Source of the DNA: Adiantum capillus-veneris
Taxonomy: Eukaryota; Streptophyta; Polypodiopsida; Polypodiales; Pteridaceae
NCBI GenBank assembly: GCA_014529385.2
Contig: CM043960.1
Location: 33,562,396-33,626,395 of the forward strand
DNA: 64,000 bases
Direction of reading: 5' to 3'
The position numbers were made by a program, and so were the translations under genes. Below the pieces are notes generated by a model that did no database searches, was not told the DNA's origin, and worked only from the letters and a program-made list of their open reading frames with translations. How positions within the stretch are numbered: the first letter of the stretch is position 1; every line of letters starts with the position of its first letter. Below, in pieces: positions 45,601 through 59,766 of the stretch.

Positions 45601-45786
45601 TTGTAATTCTACGGAGTTTTATATCTGTATCTACCTGGCTCTATAAGATATGGATGTGGGCACATACTCCTTGAGCTACCCCTCTTTTGTTGGCCAAGGT
45701 GGGTAGTGCCTGTAAGAGATTTTGGAATCTTACTCTGATAAGTAGTGCACGTCTCTATTCAGTATTGTAACTAATGTACTTTTATT
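42663..45786. other. Noncoding stretch
   Basis: No supported gene. Contains a copy of the AT-rich dispersed repeat (43815-44050), a C15A12 run (44321-44346), a CT tract (44912-44956) and a short CG-rich patch (45050-45200) without a recognisable gene. Confidence 0.45.
43815..44050 (-). repeat. Dispersed AT-rich repeat, copy in reverse orientation
   Basis: In reverse complement it matches 13360-13560: AAAAAACCCTTTGTAACATG, GAATGACCCCTCATTTTAGG and TTGAACTCACGTGGTATA lie in the same order. Confidence 0.65.
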
Positions 45787-46589
45787 CAATAATCATTCAT
45801 CCATTGGTCCTGCACAAGAGGTCAGCCGTCTGTGGATTTGATTCACCTTTATGAGCTAGAATAAATGAGGAGTGCTTGGCTATAAATGTTGTAACTCTTT
45901 CAAACCAAATCGAGTCAATAAGAATATCAAAGACTGAACATTTGGGTGTATATTCTCTAAGGGATTTTTTTGATGAGAAGACGGAAGATATTAAAAGGAA
46001 AGAAAAAGATACATTGGCTTCAAAGGATGGGGAGAAGCCAAGCCCCAACAAATACTACCCACATATCTGACACCAATCATGTGAAGATACGCGCCTACTT
46101 GCTAAATTCATAGCAAACGGGACGAAAGAGAGCTATTTTTGCCACTTAAAATTATGCCTAAATGAGAGAAGATCCTCTTCATTACCCACATCATTCATGG
46201 CTACCTAAAAGAGGTTAACATTTGATTTCATACGAAAACAGAGAAGCGCTTCCGACTGACTTGAGAATAGTAACTTGTTTCTTGTTTTCCAGATTGCCCA
46301 TAGCAGCCAACTTCTTGATGTGTCAAGACCTTTGCACTCCCCAAGGATGATTTCCCTCCATGTGAATTGGTGAGGATGAAACAACTTATTGACCTAAGAC
46401 GAGTACAGTCTAATAATCTTCTGAGTTGGTAGCCACTATTATCCACTTGGCTGCAAGGTTTCCTGTAATTCTTTGGAGATCTAATAGGACCAGTCCCCCA
46501 GTATCCTTGGGAGGTGTACAAATGTCGTATGCCACTTTGGCTATCATGTTTGAAGATGTAGTTCTACCCCAAACGAATGATTCTCTAGG
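45787..46589 (-). pseudogene. LINE 3' fragment, tandem copy 1
   Basis: Across frames the minus strand reads PPKDTGGLVLLDLQ, NLAAKWI and EDYWTVLVLGQ, the region following the reverse transcriptase in plant LINEs (before the zf-RVT part). The whole 800-bp block is repeated directly from 46590. Several stops; dead. Confidence 0.6.
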
Positions 46590-46948
46590 TAATCATTCAT
46601 CCATTGGTCATGCACAAGAGGCCAACCATCTGTGGATTTGCGCCAGCTTTATGAGCTAGAATAAATGAGGAGTGCTTGGCTATTGTTGAAACTCTTGCAA
46701 ACCAGATCGAGTCAATAAGAATATCAAATACTGAACATTTGGGTGTATATTCTCTAAGGGATTTTTTTAATGAGAATAAGGAATATATTAAAAGGAAAGA
46801 AAAAGATACATTGGCTTCAAAGGATGGGGAGAAGCCAAGCCCCAACAAATACTACCCACATATCTCCACCACTCATGTAAAGATATTAGCCTACTGGTTG
46901 AATACATAGAAAACAAGACGATATAGAGCCATTTCTGCCACTTGAAAT
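46590..46948 (-). pseudogene. LINE 3' fragment, tandem copy 2, part split off by the copia element
   Basis: Matches 45787-46140 closely (both begin ATTCATCCATTGGTC). It is interrupted at 46949 by the copia element and resumes at 52122 after the duplicated GAAAT. Confidence 0.65.
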
Positions 46949-47174
46949 TGTTGGAATTAGGGTTGCAGAGAAACACACACAGCTTGGAGAAGACGAAGGA
47001 AGCTCAGGCACACAATAGAGAGTATGTTACTTAGTGTGCAATGGAAAGATAGATAGCCCTAGAGCGATGGGCGTATATACAATGCACGGGGGAAAAAACC
47101 TCCTAAAGAGGGAAAAAATGCCCCGGCGGTCCTAGTGTGTTCACACACATCACTACCACATGTATATGGTAACA
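46949..47174 (-). repeat. 3' LTR of the copia element
   Basis: 226 bp, TG...CA ends, paired with 51886-52116. Confidence 0.95.
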
Positions 47175-47186
47175 AATCCCCCCTGG
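47175..47186 (-). other. Polypurine tract of the copia element
   Basis: The minus strand reads CCAGGGGGGATT directly against the 3' LTR, the expected plus-strand primer. Confidence 0.85.
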
Positions 47187-47252
47187 AGTGATGCGGTGAA
47201 CGAGAGTTGGCACATGAGTAAAGGGAAGTGCCATGCCCTCCTAAGGACATGA

Positions 47253-50200
47253 TCAGTCCACAAAGGGGAGTAAGCCCAAAGCTTTGTGGAAAGCTTCAAG
47301 CTTCTCACGAGCTGACAATGCCTTTGTGAATAGATCTACAAGGTTGTCCTGTGTTGGCACATAAGCCAAGCTGATCTCTCCTGCTGAGAGCCTCTCCTTG
47401 ACATAGTGGTAATGCACCTCAATGTGCTTTGTGCGAGCATGAAAAACTGGGTTCCTTGCAACTGCCAATGCGCTCTGACTGTCAGTGTAGATAGTGTTGG
47501 CAGTGTCCTGTCCAACACCCAAATCAGCCATAAGGTGTCGGAGCCATACACACTCAACCGTAGCTGTGAAGACTGCCCTATACTCAGCCTCACAACTCGA
47601 AGTGACCACAGTAGGTTGCTTCTTGCTCAACCATGATATACATGAACTTCCAAGTATGAAACAAAAACCTGATGTGGACACTCGCGTGTCAAAACAACCA
47701 GCCCAATCTGAGTCCGAAAAAGCATGTAAGTCTGGCGGCAATAATCCCCCCTTGGGATAAAACAAGCCAAGATGTAAAGTGCCACTAAGGTAGCGGAAAA
47801 TCCTCTTGACAGCCTGCCAATGCTTAGACCCTGGGCTATGCACTGGAAACTGAATATCTGGCCTCGTGTTGCATACATAAATGAGGCAGCCAACAACAGT
47901 TTGGTAAAGAGTGACATCAGCAGGATCGCCAGCATCATGTAGACTCAACTTCAAACCTGTTTCCATGGGAGTGGCAATAGGTTTGCAATCCTCAAGTCCA
48001 AACTTACATAGCAATGTCTCTATGTAACTTTTTTGACACAAGGCAATACCACCATCACACTGCTTAAACTGTATACCCAAGTAATGATGCAACAGCCCCA
48101 AATCTTTCATCTTGCAAGTAGCATTCAAATCAGCCTTAAATTCAGCAATGTGTCTCTCATTTGGTCCAGTGATCAGCAAATCATCAACATAAAGAACCAC
48201 AATGAGAAGTACATCACCCTCACGCTTTACATACAATGTGCTTTCTGTTGGACTGTTACGAAAGCCTTGTTTGACCAAATGAGTGTCAGCTTTCTCATAC
48301 CAAGCATGAGGAGATTGCTTCAACCCATACAAAGCCTTGTTACATTTGCACACTTTGTCCTCTTGTCCCTTTATGACAAAACCGCAAGGCTGCGTTACAT
48401 AAACTTCCTCAAATATGTCACCATTCAAGAAAGAAGTAACAATGTCTGATTGATGTACATCCCAACCAAAATGAGCTGCCAATGCACATAGAAAACGCAC
48501 AGTAGTCATACGACAAGTGGGAGCAAAAGTCTCTTCATAATCAATGCCTTTTTGCTGTGCACAACCCTTTGCAACAAGTCGAGCCTTATAGCGATCGATC
48601 TCACCATCCTGCTTGCGTTTCAACTTGTGACCACACTTCGTACCAATGGCCTTTTTGCCAGGAGGCAAATCACATAAATTCCATGTGTCATTTTCTATAA
48701 GTGCATCATATTCTGATTGCATGGCAGCCACCCAATTTTCTGAATTCTGTGCTTCATCAAAAGACAGAGGCTCCTCAACATCAGGTAAGCTAGACACAGC
48801 CAAAGCATAACAATCTGATGCATAAGATGCATGGCGAGAGCCTGAACGAGTACGACTAGACAAAGGTGCATCCAATTTACTGTCACGCAAAGTGTGCACC
48901 AGCCATTTTGGCATACCTCTAGCCTGCTCATTTTCAGCCCTTTCCTCATCAAGTACATCATGTACATCTGCATCAGTAATAGGCTGATCTAAAACATTTT
49001 CAGAAACCCCATAGGCTGTACATTTGCCTCATTGGAACTTACATTCGTATTTCCACCACTGAAAAGAGGCAACAAAGTGTCATAAATGTCCTGTGAGCTT
49101 ACATTACTGTCTCTAGTACATGACAGCAAGGGCTGAACAAAATCTTCCACAAACACTGCATCCCGTGAAACTAGAATACGTTTTGTTTGTGGATGATACA
49201 ACCTGTAACCTTTGCTTTCAACACTATAACCAACAAAAATACATTTGACAGCCTTATCATCCAATTTTTTGCGCTGCACTTGTGGCACCAAAGCATATGC
49301 CAAACAACCAAAAACATGCATGTGCTGAATAGAAGGCTTTCTATCATGCCATGCTTCATATGGAGTAATAGACTACAAAGCTTTCGTAGGACACCTGTTA
49401 AGTACATAAGTGGCACACATGATGGCCTCAAGCCAAAAAGAATGCGGCAAAGCTTGACTTTTGACCATACATCGTGCCATTTCCGTCAGTGACCTGTTTT
49501 TCCTCTCAGCAACACCATTTTGCTGAGGTGTATAAGGCACTGTACATTGGTGTTTTATCCCACGACTAGCCAGAAATGCATTAAATTCATGAGACATATA
49601 CTCCCCCCCCCCCGATCGGAACGGAGGGTGCCCATAGTACATTTCAAGACATTTTCAGCCATAGCCAAAAATTGTTTGAAGCACATAAAAACTTCGTACT
49701 TCGCTTTAAGACAAAATACCCATGCATGCCTGGAGTAATCATCAATGAAAGTCACGAAGTACAGGTAATTGCCCAGGGACGGAGTTTGCATGGGCCCACA
49801 AACATCACTATGCACAAGCTGTAATCTGCATGTGGCCCGAACTGAACCATCCTTTGGAAATTTAGAATGCTGCATCTTACCCAAAATATAGCCTTCACAA
49901 ACATGTTTGATAGGTGCTTCAAGAGGTGGCAAAGAAGAAACCATGTCAGATTTCTGCCAACGCAGCAAACTGACAAAATTCAGATGACCAAAACGTGCAT
50001 GCCAAAGTTTTGCATCTGAAATAGTCCTTGAATCCGCAACAAAATTTGCAAAATTTTGTCCACACTTGTCATACAAAGTGAGCTTATACAGCCCACGGCA
50101 CAAAAGCCCAGATGCAACAATTTCATCACCAAAACTGAGATCATGAACTGTACATCTGTCATCCACAAATTTGACTACAAGTCCAAGTCTAGCAAGTGCG

Positions 50201-51520
50201 GATACAGACAAGAGATTCTTCTTAATCCCAGGTACATAAAGTTCATCAACAAGTGTGAAGGAACTTCCATTAGCAGCAGAGAGCACAATCTTTCCAACTC
50301 CCTGAACTGGATAAGAGGCGTTGTTGGCACAAGTGACTGAATTCCCATGAGGGACAGACTCAAGAGAGGTAAACAATTCACGATGTGAGGTAATGTGCTT
50401 TGTAGCACCACTGTCAAAATACCACACATGTGAATATGTAGCAACTGACAACATGCATCATGGACAACAGGATTGTAAGTGCACGCTGCGCTAAAAGCCC
50501 ATTCTGCATCAACATCAGCATTACAGTCTCCTTTCACAGAAGACTCAACAATGGCTGCATTTGTAGTGGAACCAACATTTGCAGTGGAACCACCCTCTTT
50601 CTTCTTAGCCTCTTTGGCCTTCAACTTAGGACACGACTTGATCAAGTAATCATTGGCTTTACAATAATGGCAACACATCTTCTTTTTTCCCTTATCACCA
50701 GAATCTCCAGACGAATGCTGCCAGCAGAAGCATTAGGAACAGAATTTTTGCCACTCGCAGCAGAACCATAAGAAGTGGCTGCATTGCTGTTACCACCCTT
50801 TCTTTGAGAGGCAATAAAAGCCTGTTCAACTGCACGCTGCCTAGTCTTGTTTTTTCTGGAAAGTGACTCTTGGAACATCAATGTGCATAATGCATCAAAC
50901 TTGACAACTTCTGGATTTCCTTGGGTCATAAGTCTCCAAGTACTAGCAAAGGTCTAGTAAGAATTTGGTAAGGAATCAAGAACAGTCTGCATAAGGAAAC
51001 TGTCTGAAATAACTTCACCTGCAGAAATAAGTTGCTCCTTGATATCCTTGACACTAGCAAGGAAAGTGTCCATATCATCTTCCTCATGCATAATCTTCGA
51101 CTCCAGCTCTTTACGCAGCAAAGCAATTTTAGCCTCATTGCGGCTTGCATAAAGACCTGCTAAAATATCCCAAGCCTGTTTTGCAGATTTTGCTGAACGG
51201 ATGTGAGGAACAATGGTGCGCTTCACAGACAACGCAATCAATGCATGAGCCTGCACATCCTTAACATCCCAACGAGCTTGTTCTGCCATAGGCAAAACAA
51301 CTCTAATAGTTGCAATCCTTGCAGCAAGACCTGCAACATCCTCAACATCACCTACATCCTCAGAACCAGGACATACATCAATGCCCTGCACAATGTTCCA
51401 GACACCCTTTGACACAAGAACATGTTGCATCACATAAGCCCACATAGGGTAGTTGTCCCCATCCAACCTGTCCGCAGCAGCAAACATATTGAAAACATCT
51501 GTGTTGTTGTTGTTAGCCAT
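47253..51520 (-). pseudogene. Copia gag-pol polyprotein, frame-broken
   Basis: Start at 51520 (MANNNNTDVFNMF). Order: UBN2-type gag (SAKQAWDILAGLYA), a knuckle CCHYCKANDYLIKSC with an imperfect His position, protease WYFDSGATKHITSH, GAG-pre-integrase LWHARFGHLNF, integrase (SDVCGPMQT, TFIDDYSRHAWVF, TLRSDRGG then HQCTVPYTPQQNGVAER), reverse transcriptase (ARLVAKGCAQQKGIDYEETFAP, LNGDIFEEVYVTQP, catalytic LYVDDLLIT) and RNase H (TSSCEAEYRA, IYTDSQSALAVA), ending at 47253. Breaks: a frame change in a C10 run near 49602-49611, a stop near 49373, and shifts near 48920-48990, 50450 and 50930. In life the parts would be cut by the protease and would copy RNA into DNA and insert it. The pol 3' part (47253-48914) is one clean frame. 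Confidence 0.9.
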
Positions 51521-51870
51521 GGTAAATGCTGCACCCGATGTGAAAACTACCCGAAAATAGGAGAAATGGAGCGGGAACAACCCGTGCTATATAGCACAAA
51601 CCGTAGAAGTCTATAAGGCACCTGTTATGCAGAAAACGGCACTGACAGAAATTCTGCACAAAATGACAAAATAGCCTGTGTAGTACTACTGCCTGTAGTG
51701 GAAACGGAGGCCGAAATGAGCCCAAATCAAAATTCTGAGCAGGCCAAGCTCTTAGAGCTTGCCCAAAATTTTTGTCAACTTGCGAACGCTCGCCAAAGCT
51801 CACTGAAATCGGAAAAAGTGAGCAGGCGTGTGCTGGAGCAGCTGGCGACTAAGCCCGGGAGGACATGACC

Positions 51871-51884
51871 TGCTCTGATACCAA
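51871..51884 (-). other. Primer-binding site (initiator tRNA-Met) of the copia element
   Basis: The minus strand reads TTGGTATCAGAGCA beside the 5' LTR. Confidence 0.9.
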
Positions 51885-51885
51885 T

Positions 51886-52116
51886 TGTTGGAATTAGGGT
51901 TGAAGAGAAACACACACAGCTTGGAGAAGACGAAGGAAGCTCAAGGCACACAATAGAGAGTATGTTACTTAGTGTGCAATGGAAAGATAGATAGCCCTAG
52001 AGTGATGGGCGTGGCGTATATACAATGCACGGGGGAAAAAACCTCCTAAAGAGGGAAAAATGCCCTGATGGTCCTAGTGTGTTCACACACATCACTACCA
52101 CATGTATATGGTAACA
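51886..52116 (-). repeat. 5' LTR of the copia element
   Basis: 231 bp, paired with 46949-47174. It has a few extra bases (for example GTGGCGTATATAC where the other has GTATATAC). Confidence 0.95.
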
Positions 52117-52121
52117 GAAAT

Positions 52122-52690
52122 TATGCCTAAGTGAGAGAAGATCCTCTTCATTACCCACATCATTAATGGCTGCCTTAAAGAGGTTAACAATTGATTTCAT
52201 ATGAAAGCAGAGAAGCGCTTTCGACTGACCTGAGAATAGTTGCTTGTTTCTAGTCTTCCAGATTACCCATAACATCTAGCTTCTTGCTATATGCCATAGA
52301 GATGTGCCAGGACCTTTTCACTCGCCAAGGATGATTTCCCTCCATGTGAATTGGTAAGGCTGTACCTAGAGGAAGCTTGTATGCAACAACTTATTGACCT
52401 AAGATGAGTACAACCCAATAGTCTTCTGAGTTGGTAGATATTACTATCCACTTGGCTACAAGCTTCCCTACAATTATTTGGACATCTAATAGTCACGGTC
52501 CCCCAATATCCTTGGGAAGTGTGTTGTATGCCACTTTGGCCATCATGTTTGAAGACGTGGTTTCGTCCCAAAGGAATCTTCTGATAACCGTTATAACTTG
52601 ATTGAGTTGGTATTTGGCGGAGTGCCAACATGCCAGGAAATATATCAATGAAAGTATAAGGTATCTTTTCCTCCCTCAGGCCCTAAGAGT
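52122..52690 (-). pseudogene. LINE 3' fragment, tandem copy 2, remainder
   Basis: The minus strand reads RFLWDETTSSNM, AKVAYNTLPKDIGG and KLVAKWIV, the conserved W and PK-x-x-GG motifs behind plant LINE reverse transcriptase, with frame breaks. It is contiguous with 46948 once the copia element is taken out. Confidence 0.65.
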
Positions 52691-54330
52691 TATATGCACA
52701 TAGTTTTGAAACCACGGATCAAAATTGGAGGATTGTTCATGGAGTTGAAATTTTGGATCCAAAGCAAATGCTGCACTATGTAACGATGTGTGCATTTGTT
52801 CCCATCAAGATCTGCACATGAAACCAAAAATGTTTTGACTCTTCTAGTATAGCCTTGAATTTCCTTAAGCTTATCAATGGTGGCTTCTGACATATACCAA
52901 TACACCTTCCCAAAAACAAATGAATCTTTATCCACAAAGCGCAATAAGTCAACAAATGGTTTAGTAACATTGACAACCTTCTCCACATTTCTCCAAAACA
53001 CTGGAGTCTGATAGCTAAGATATTTACTAAGCCATGTACCCCATTGCCTGTCGGCAACTCTCTCCACCAGCACATGTCGAACCTCTTTCAGCGTCAACAA
53101 CACATAATATGCAGTGGCAAACCTAGTCGCACAAAAGATTTGTAATGCCTTGTTAGGCAACTTTGTTCTGAATAGATGGCATATAAAAACTGATGCTCTC
53201 TAATGAATTTTACTATTGTGTTTGCTTCCTATAGAGTGCTCTTTATTTTATCAACTTTGCCAATATCTTTTAAAAGAAAATTGATAGTATGTGCATCACA
53301 TGGCACCCATGTTAATTCCAGATAATTTGATTGCATTGCAAGACCTACACCTTTATAATTTGCAACATTGTTGGTGACGATGGCTATTACATTTCTTGGC
53401 TCTCCACCTTTTGATATGGCACGCTCATATATCTTTACATGAAAGGGAATTGTTTTTTCTTTCAAGATGTGTCAATGGATTTTAAGATTACTGAAACTCG
53501 GGGACAAATTAACATCACATTGATCAAAGTCTTCTTCTGATAATTGGTCCATCCATCCAAAGCTATAGTGCACCTAAATGTAGGAATATATTCCAACACC
53601 TGCACGTTTGATCATACTTTCTACCTTATCTTTTACTTTGTCGACATACTCTATTTGCATTTTATTATAATCCAACATCACAAATCCTTTTTTGGCAGTG
53701 CTCATCAATGCATCTTTGAAGATAGGGTTATGCACTACATTGAATGGAATATCTCATGCGAGAAATGCTTTTGTCCATTTTAAATGCAACAGGTATAACC
53801 ACTCTTTATCAAAATTTTGATGAAGAGTCGAATCATTAGGTATCCCTTTTCCAATACCATTGATATAACTTCTCTTCAAATTAGATGCATGACTAGACGG
53901 ACCTATTTTGAAGGATGTTGTACCATGCACTTCACTATAGGAACAAAGATTAGGAAAAATTTTCTCTCTATTCTAAGTGCACATCCATTTGCAACAGGTT
54001 CTTCTTTATCTATTGGATCTATTCTTTCCAGAATACGACCGCTTTTGCATGACTCTTTATTTTTACTCTTAAGTATAGGCTTTTGCCTTTCATGCATAAT
54101 CAGGAAATCTTTCATAGATGTCTCATGGAGGTAAACCACAAGGCCCGACCTTGCCTGAAACTTTGAAAAAATGCTGTTTGATCCTAGTAACGTGACCACT
54201 GAAGACGTGGTGACAAGATCTGTGCTGCAAGCAAGATGCAGTTCATCCTGGTACCATTTTATGCACGTACGTCCCCTCATGACCACGAACCATAATGCAT
54301 GAAAGAGATCTGTAAAAAATAGAAAAATGC
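52690..54330 (-). pseudogene. hAT-family transposase, decayed
   Basis: From about 54300 downward: fragments near 54300-53900 (KWYQDELHLACST, CMVQHPSK). At 53465-53229 NVIAIVTNNVANYKGVG and LTWVPCDAHTINFLLKDIGK give the DUF659/hAT core (D-N-A-x-N-Y, W-x-PC-x-AH), with the catalytic Asp replaced by Asn in TNN. At 53160-52690 NKALQIFCATRFATAYYVLL and PFVDLLRFVDKD follow. Between the blocks are stops. Known role: cut-and-paste transposition with an 8-bp duplication. No C-terminal dimerisation block is seen and no termini were found. Confidence 0.65.
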
Positions 54331-54399
54331 AACTTGATCTTTCTATCAACCACACACTTGAAGAAAAAAATTTTATTCATTGATTCTGTTAAAAATTTG

Positions 54400-55440
54400 A
54401 TAGTAAATAGTCATATATATCCTACATCAATTCCATTGTAAGCACACTTTGAAAAGAGAATCTAATTCACTATTTAGGTCTTTTAAATGAATGCCACATA
54501 ATTCAGGCACTTACAAATGATAAGAATCATACCCTGAACATATATCGCATCGGGTCATCTCTAGGTGTGAGCATTATGCTCCAACAAAACACGATGGTTA
54601 ATGAATGATCAATTTTAGATAGTTGTTACATTATCATGCTTTTTTACAAGTCACATTTGTAAAACCAATTTGTATTTATCGTTGCATATCTTCTTAGAAG
54701 TGTGAGTAAATACTCTAACACAATAAGGCGATAAGATTTTTGTAATTGAAACACTTCTAACCAACAAGATAAACATCAAGTACAACCAAGAAACTTCAAT
54801 TAAAAATCTTGATCAAGATTCTGCCATGTGTGAGTACATCACTCTTACACAAGGACTCAGAGAAATTCCTAATTCTACATTCATTTTGAAGTGTGACATA
54901 AACTCGAACACAACAAAAATGAATGCTTCAATTATATTTAAATGTATGGAATATATAGTACGAAAGATTAGACCCAAGATAATCTTATAATCTAAATATT
55001 TTTAAATAAAAATCATAAACATTAATTTATATTGTGTGCACGTACATACTCGAATCAAGTTTCTAGTCTCTCAAGTAGAAACCCTAAACCTATAATGTTT
55101 ACATTAAAACTATTTCCTTTGCTTAATGGAAGTGAAATCTAAAATAAAATTTCTAATTCATAACTTTTTTTAAAAGATTAAACTATTATTCATGTACAAA
55201 GAAATACTAATTAGTGATAAATAAACAATAACATTCAAAATAATGGTGAAACAAATTAATTTTATCTAGTCTGAGTATTCATGTTTATTCTCGCACAAAG
55301 ACAAATAATCTCTTTTTATAATATGTATCCATCTTCAAGTGTGAGTATATACTCCAACACAATGATAGACGGCTTAAAATCCTAATCTTCTCCTCTTCAA
55401 GTGTGAGAGAACGCGAACAAAAAAAAAAAAGCGAAGGGGT
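54400..55440. repeat. Interspersed GTGTGAGTATATACTC...AACACAA motif
   Basis: Variants of AAGTGTGAGTA-TACTCTAACACAA occur near 54560, 54700, 54830, 54890, 55325 and 55400. Each is partly palindromic (GAGTA...TACTC). They lie upstream of the hAT transposase, where subterminal transposase-binding sites are expected. The rest is very AT-rich. Confidence 0.6.
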
Positions 55441-56340
55441 AATTTTAAAATTATCAAAAAATATTAAACTTTAAAAATAAAAACAAAAAAGAAACTCTAC
55501 TACAACTTATAATTAATGGCAAAATTTAAATATGCAATTAATAACTAAATTTTATTTGTAACCTAAATCTTTTATATTTTTAGACTTTTAATTGAAAAAG
55601 AGAGAGAATTATTTTTCCAAATTATCATGGTATTTGTTTGTTTGAAATGGTGTTGCAAAAGCATCCGTCGGCGTGCTATATACAAAAAATTGTTCGATTG
55701 AAGTTATTTTTTGAACGACAAAAACTTCAATAAAAAGAAACTTTGATCGAAGTGCATGAAATAATTTGGTGGATAGATTTCAATGACATCCTCATATAAT
55801 ACGGCTATTTTATTATGCCAAACGTGTTATATGTCCATTAAACACGTATATTACGTTAACGTTTTACGTATAATGCAACTTAGTACCTTGCCCAGAGCCC
55901 ATGTGCATGATAAACATGCCATGCCTCATGAACAGGGTAGCGTCCATGCCCAGAGAAGAGAAGCGAACATCGACGCGCCCATCTCCTCCATGGAAAGTGC
56001 TCACTCCATCGATGAGACCTCAAGGCTTCCCAACGATGTCTGCTAGCATCTTAAGGTTGCCCCATGCCAAATGCAACAGGTGATTGCCTCTTAGAGAGAG
56101 GGGGTCTTAGGCTCTTAGGCTCATGCTAAACTTTGGTTAATTGACCCTAAATTTTGTATATGCTATAGAAACTTCTTTCATTATGGATCTATATTATTAA
56201 GAAGGCTTGGAGAGATTTCGCTATGTAAGATCATTATGATTGTCCCATTCGCTGATTAGAGCAGGGATGGCTCACGAGGTGGGTTGATGGATGGGGTGTG
56301 GACTTGCATTGGAGGTAGGTAGGTTGTAAGAAAAGGGCGA
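55441..56340. other. Noncoding stretch
   Basis: AT-rich, with no gene supported; short ORFs near 55783-56083 have no recognisable content. Confidence 0.4.
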
Positions 56341-56790
56341 CATAGAGGACCGCCGTGGGTGGGGTCACCTGACTGCTCATCTCTCTTTGACAACCCCCCT
56401 CATGGATCGAGGAGTCCTTTTGTGGACATGAGGAGCTGGCTTGTGCTCTATTCTTTTATGGAGATTAACATGCCGGTCAAGGCTTGTGGCTTACTACCAG
56501 GATTGGAAGGATGTGTGGCCCTAGTGCCAGAGGAGTCCCGCCCTTGTGGCACTCTCTTGTCCAGGCATAGAGGACCGCCGTGGGTTGGGGCACCTGATTG
56601 CACATCTCTCTTTGACAACCCCCCTCATGGCTCGAGTCCTTTTGTGGACATGAGGAGCTGGCTTGTGCTCTGTTCTTTTATGGAGATTAACATGTAGGTC
56701 AAGGCTTGTGGCTTACTACCAGGATTGGGAGGGGGTGTGGCCCCAGTGCGAAAGGAGTCCCGCCCTTGTGGCACTCTCTTGTCCAGGTTG
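56341..56790 (+). repeat. Tandem duplication of about 225 bp
   Basis: Two units, 56341-56566 and 56567-56787, both hold AGAGGACCGCCGTGGGT, TTTGACAACCCCCCTCATGG and GTGGCACTCTCTTGTCCAGG. They differ by small indels and substitutions. Open frames through them are not convincing genes. Confidence 0.85.
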
Positions 56791-58497
<1,707 letters not shown>

Positions 58498-58579
58498 TTA
58501 TCACATGTAAAGTTCAAACATGACCTATGGAACCTAATGAAGCATGTCTCAAGCTCTATGTTGAGTTGATCAATGACTC

Positions 58580-59053
58580 CTAGTGCTTGAGTCTAGGAAT
58601 TGGTTGGGAGAGAAAGGTATGAAAAGTCTGATCTAGGTTGAAAATGTGAGGGCGCCAAGCTATGGTGCTCCGATCATGGAGCTTGCAAGACACATAATGT
58701 GCATGCAAAAAGAAATTGCTGGGCCTAGTGCCCCAATGCCCCATCTCAAGTTGAAGGGAATGGGAGCTAAGCCAGATCACTGATTTGGTGTAGATTGTAG
58801 ATAAGGGGATAGGTTCAAGCATGTAGGGGTGCATACAATCTCCTCTCTCAGAGAAGAACATGATTTTGTAATTGGTGGCTGTGTGCGTGGTGCAATGCAT
58901 GAAGCACGATGCTCCAAATTTTATGCATGTGTTACATTGGCATCGTAGGAAAGTCTCATTCACTGTAAGGTCTAGTGATGCATCATGAAGCAAGTGTGCT
59001 GCATCCCATCTTCCAACCCAGTTCTTGATGTCTTGCATCCATCTCAAACTCAA
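58580..59053 (-). CDS. Unrecognised 157-residue ORF
   Basis: One open frame with many Cys and His (RCQCNTCIKFGASCFMHC) and several Trp. No family is recognised, there are no introns or promoter signals, and no paralogue in the window. It may be part of a decayed element or a chance ORF. Confidence 0.2.
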   Translation of the reverse strand: MSLRWMQDIKNWVGRWDAAHLLHDASLDLTVNETFLRCQCNTCIKFGASCFMHCTTHTATNYKIMFFSERGDCMHPYMLEPIPLSTIYTKSVIWLSSHSLQLEMGHWGTRPSNFFLHAHYVSCKLHDRSTIAWRPHIFNLDQTFHTFLSQPIPRLKH

Positions 59054-59059
59054 TATTTG

Positions 59060-59692
59060 GCCTCTATGAGTCTTCCAAAATTTGTTACTGCTTTCCCATG
59101 AAATTTAAGGAAAGTGGTGTGGCAAACTAGGCATCGAGGATGTGATAATCATAGTACCCAAGATTATACTAGTATTCGATCAGATAGATAAAATCAAGCC
59201 TAGTACAACATGGTCTAAGGTTTTTTATCATCCTTTTGGGCCTACGCTGACCCCATCATTTCTAGAAGGCCTACATCTCAATGAACCTTTAGGCTAGAAG
59301 TCCTTTGCCCTTCTTCCACTTATGATTGCCTTTCTTCTACATCATGGCTTGTCTCTCGACTAAAGAGGTTTCACCTTAGCTTGCCCTTCACCTACACCAT
59401 GAACCTATCCCTTGAGAGTGAAAAGGGATGCAGTCATTCACTCTCAAGATCTAAAACTTAGACGTGCATTGACCTCAATTACAAGGCAGCCAACTCTCCT
59501 TTGAGGCCTACATGAAAGGTAAAGAAGGGAAATTAGTCAAAGGAGGTAGTAGATATAAAAAATTATAGAATGGACCTCAATTAGAGGCCACCCAACTCAC
59601 CTTTTAGGACAAAGTATAAGGTAAAGAAGGGCAAGGCAAAAGAGGTTGCGAGAGGTAGCAACACCCAAGTACCCATGCATGCCTCCCACACA

Positions 59693-59766
<74 letters not shown>

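Larger units (their letters stand above)
46949..52116 (-). mobile_element. Full-length copia LTR retrotransposon, TSD GAAAT
   Basis: Two LTRs of 226 bp (46949-47174) and 231 bp (51886-52116) both start TGTTGGAATTAGGG and end ATGGTAACA on the plus strand. A GAAAT duplication flanks it (46944-46948, 52117-52121). PBS and polypurine tract are in place. The LTRs differ by a handful of substitutions and a few short indels, so the insertion is not brand new. The coding region is on the minus strand and broken in several places. Confidence 0.95.

Noticed and set aside
47406-48449. Plus-strand ORFs opposite the copia pol
   Set aside because: Antisense shadows of the reverse transcriptase and RNase H.
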